Part shown: positions 62,399 through 64,000 of the stretch, in pieces
Layout: each line of letters starts with the position of its first letter
How positions within the stretch are numbered: the first letter of the stretch is position 1
Assembly (NCBI GenBank): GCA_965220985.1
Contig: OZ244854.1
Coordinates: forward strand, 744,001-808,000
Source of the DNA: JAPPHA01 sp965220985
GTDB taxonomy: Bacteria; Pseudomonadota; Alphaproteobacteria; Rhodobacterales; Rhodobacteraceae
Direction: 5' to 3'
Length of the DNA: 64,000 nt
Position numbers and translations under genes: made by a program
The notes under the pieces: model-generated
The model's input: only the letters and a program-made list of their open reading frames with translations
What the model was told of the DNA's origin: nothing
Database searches by the model: none

Positions 62399-63064
62399 TC
62401 AGTCGAGCACCCTCTGCCGGTCGGAACTCACCGGCACCTGCCGTGTCCAGTCGGCATAGTCGCCCGTAGTGGCCTTTTGATGGAGTGCCCGCAGGGCGTC
62501 CACCGGATCATCGGGATGATGATCGATCCGCAAGTCCAAGGGAGGACGATCCGGATGCAGGACTAGCAGCGCGGCCGACAGTAGCCCGCGAAAATCGCTG
62601 CCGGCATCCTGTCCCGCTGCCAGCGACAGCAGCAGACGATGTGCAAAACCGTCGTTCGCGCCGGAAAAAGTCTCCGCCATGGCTGCGAGGACGGATTCGC
62701 TTCCCAGCATGTTTCCTGCGGCGATTCCACCAGCAAAGACCAGGCTGCCCTTGATGTCCTGGTTTTCCGAACCGGTGAAGGCGGCGGCCTCGCCTTTCAG
62801 GTCCATGGCTGCCAGTTGCCGATGCTCCCGCCCCCGGTCGCCTGAAGTGACAGCCTGCACAGCCTGTTTCGGGCTCGACCCGCCGCGCATGTGCTGCAGG
62901 ACCTCTTCGCCCCAGAATGTCGATGGCGCCGCTCCCTGGCTCGCCGACATGCCCGCCTCCAGATCGCCTTTCAGCACCCAACCGCCGACGCAGAGGCTGC
63001 CGGTGGCCGCGGCACCGCCGATGGCGCCGGTCTCGGGATCATGTGCGAGAATCGAAAACGTCAT
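62399..63064 (-). CDS. DUF1028 family protein (Ntn-hydrolase-like)
   Basis: The 221-residue protein begins FSILAHDPETGAIGGAAATG, with the post-start Thr and pattern typical of DUF1028. Family members have an Ntn-hydrolase fold and often sit beside peptide or opine transporters, as here. The middle has MRGGSSPKQAVQAVTSGD and FAGGIAAGNMLG. It is divergent from a peptide-type binding protein gene, with an 18-bp palindrome in between, so the two are probably co-regulated. The hydrolysed substrate is not known. Confidence 0.88.
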   Translation of the reverse strand: MTFSILAHDPETGAIGGAAATGSLCVGGWVLKGDLEAGMSASQGAAPSTFWGEEVLQHMRGGSSPKQAVQAVTSGDRGREHRQLAAMDLKGEAAAFTGSENQDIKGSLVFAGGIAAGNMLGSESVLAAMAETFSGANDGFAHRLLLSLAAGQDAGSDFRGLLSAALLVLHPDRPPLDLRIDHHPDDPVDALRALHQKATTGDYADWTRQVPVSSDRQRVLD

Positions 63065-63119
63065 GCCTCACCTTGGTCGATCGGGAGTCCCGCAGGTATC
63101 ACGACAACTTGACGATTGC

Positions 63120-63137
63120 AATTTATCATGATAAATT
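63120..63137. promoter_or_regulatory. 18-bp perfect palindrome, likely operator
   Basis: AATTTATCATGATAAATT is exactly self-complementary and lies in the 104-base gap between divergent genes, about 32 bases before the binding-protein start. Its A/T-rich symmetric form suits a GntR- or MarR-type repressor dimer. The regulator gene itself is not in the window. Confidence 0.75.
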
Positions 63138-63168
63138 AACCGCTGAAAATTCAACGGGGAGAACTCAA

Positions 63169-64000
63169 ATGACGCTACTTTCCTGGACCCGCAGGGGGCT
63201 GATGGCCGCCGCGGGGGCAACCTTTGTCGTGGCTGGCCTGAGCGGTGCGGCGACAGCGCAAACGCCACCCGGCGTTCTGATCGTCGGTCAGATCGCCGAA
63301 CCGAAGTCCCTTGATCCTGCAGCCGTGACTGCGGTCAACGATTTCCGGATTCTCGTGAACGTCTACGAGGGGTTGACGCGCTACAAGTCCGGAACGCTGG
63401 AAGTCCAGCCGGCGCTGGCCACCAGCTGGTCGATCAGCGACGACGGCACCGAATACACCTTCGCCCTGCGCGACGGTGTCAGTTTCCACGATGGAACGCC
63501 GTTCAACGCCGAAGCGGTCAAGTTCAACTTCGACCGGATGCTCGATGAATCGCACCCGTACCACGACACCGGCCCGTTCCCGCTGTCCTTCTTCTTCGGG
63601 GCCGTGGAATCGACCGAGGTGGTCGACGAGATGACCGTCAAGTTCACGCTCAACGCGCCCTACGCGCCGTTCCTGTCGAATCTCGCCTATCCCACCGGCT
63701 TGATGGTCTCGCCTGCCGCCGTTGCGGAACACGGCAAGGATTTCGGCCGCAATCCCTCTGGCACCGGTCCGTTCAAGTTCGCCGAATGGCGCGCCAACGA
63801 GGCGGTCGTCATCGAACGCAACGACGACTACTGGGGCGAGGCGGCCGGCACCATGGCCGTCGTGTTCCGACCGATCACCGATGCCAACACCCGCGTGGCC
63901 GAAATGCTCGCCGGTGGCATCGACCTGATGGTCGAGGTGCCACCGACCTCGCTCGGTCAGTTTGACGGTAACGGCTTCAGCATCGTCGAACAGGCCGGTC
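63169..64000 (+). CDS. ABC transporter substrate-binding protein, peptide/nickel type (SBP_bac_5), cut by the right edge
   Basis: ATG 63169 has GGGGAG six bases upstream. The visible 277 residues begin with a twin-Arg-containing signal peptide (SWTRRGLMAAAGATFVVAGL) and continue with the family pattern AEPKSLDPAAVTAVNDFRIL, YEGLTRYKSGTLEVQPALAT and LRDGVSFHDGTPFNAEAVKF. This is the periplasmic binding protein of a dipeptide/oligopeptide-type importer, whose permease genes presumably follow outside the window. The signal has RR but lacks the full Tat consensus, so Sec export is equally possible. Control by the palindrome at 63120-63137 is likely. Confidence 0.9.
   Translation, partial: MTLLSWTRRGLMAAAGATFVVAGLSGAATAQTPPGVLIVGQIAEPKSLDPAAVTAVNDFRILVNVYEGLTRYKSGTLEVQPALATSWSISDDGTEYTFALRDGVSFHDGTPFNAEAVKFNFDRMLDESHPYHDTGPFPLSFFFGAVESTEVVDEMTVKFTLNAPYAPFLSNLAYPTGLMVSPAAVAEHGKDFGRNPSGTGPFKFAEWRANEAVVIERNDDYWGEAAGTMAVVFRPITDANTRVAEMLAGGIDLMVEVPPTSLGQFDGNGFSIVEQAG

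Overview
The window looks like a chromosome segment of a free-living alphaproteobacterium, probably close to Rhodobacterales or Rhodospirillales. This is inferred from high GC content, tightly overlapping ATGA operons, many solute transporters (BMP-type ABC, TRAP, peptide ABC), a PetP/PetR regulator pair next to ilvE, and a carnitine-type catabolic operon. No rRNA, tRNA or CRISPR array was seen. Functions come from recognised motifs and remembered family features; no database search was run.

Layout. 1-2600: left edge with a cut-off secreted protein (minus strand), a decayed XRE regulator and the broken N-terminal part of a probable large helicase. 2612-8468: a five-gene pyrimidine/nucleoside operon (BMP binding protein, ATPase, two permeases, cytosine deaminase). 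9389-11573: an EamA exporter and chorismate synthase, convergent. 11898-24560: a DNA-processing block, made of a 2559-residue exonuclease/RecQ-like/UvrD-like fusion and a YhaN/YhaO (SbcCD-like) pair. 24994-32688: a four-carbon sugar acid module, with a GntR regulator, LeuB-like dehydrogenase, methylglyoxal synthase, OtnK, OtnC and a small monooxygenase-fold protein on one strand, and a TRAP transporter plus a 40-residue membrane protein on the other.

32913-40868 is an A/T-richer accessory island. An XRE regulator, a eukaryotic-type protein kinase and a TPR-like protein form one operon. It diverges from a ubiquitin-like conjugation operon: a protein with three Ubl repeats and an E2 domain, a JAB-E1 fusion, and a DUF6527 protein. 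A hipBA toxin-antitoxin pair follows. This island is the best candidate for a new system.

41173-48527: a translationally coupled catabolic operon (2-oxoglutarate dioxygenase of the gamma-butyrobetaine hydroxylase family, MDR oxidoreductase, enolase-superfamily enzyme, ADP-forming acyl-CoA synthetase, enoyl-CoA hydratase) with a divergent GlxA/CdhR-like AraC regulator. 49002-64000: mostly housekeeping (Hsp33, Nudix, CCA-adding enzyme, LysE exporter, ABC exporter, xseB, deacetylase, S49 peptidase, DUF3179, petR-petP, ilvE), then a DUF1028 hydrolase divergent from a peptide-type binding protein cut by the right edge.

Notable non-coding structure: perfect 12-bp hairpins in the ilvE leader and between dctP and dctQ, an 18-bp palindrome between the DUF1028 gene and the peptide-binding protein gene, a 12-C tract at 8643-8654, and consensus-like promoters in front of the Ubl operon and hipBA.
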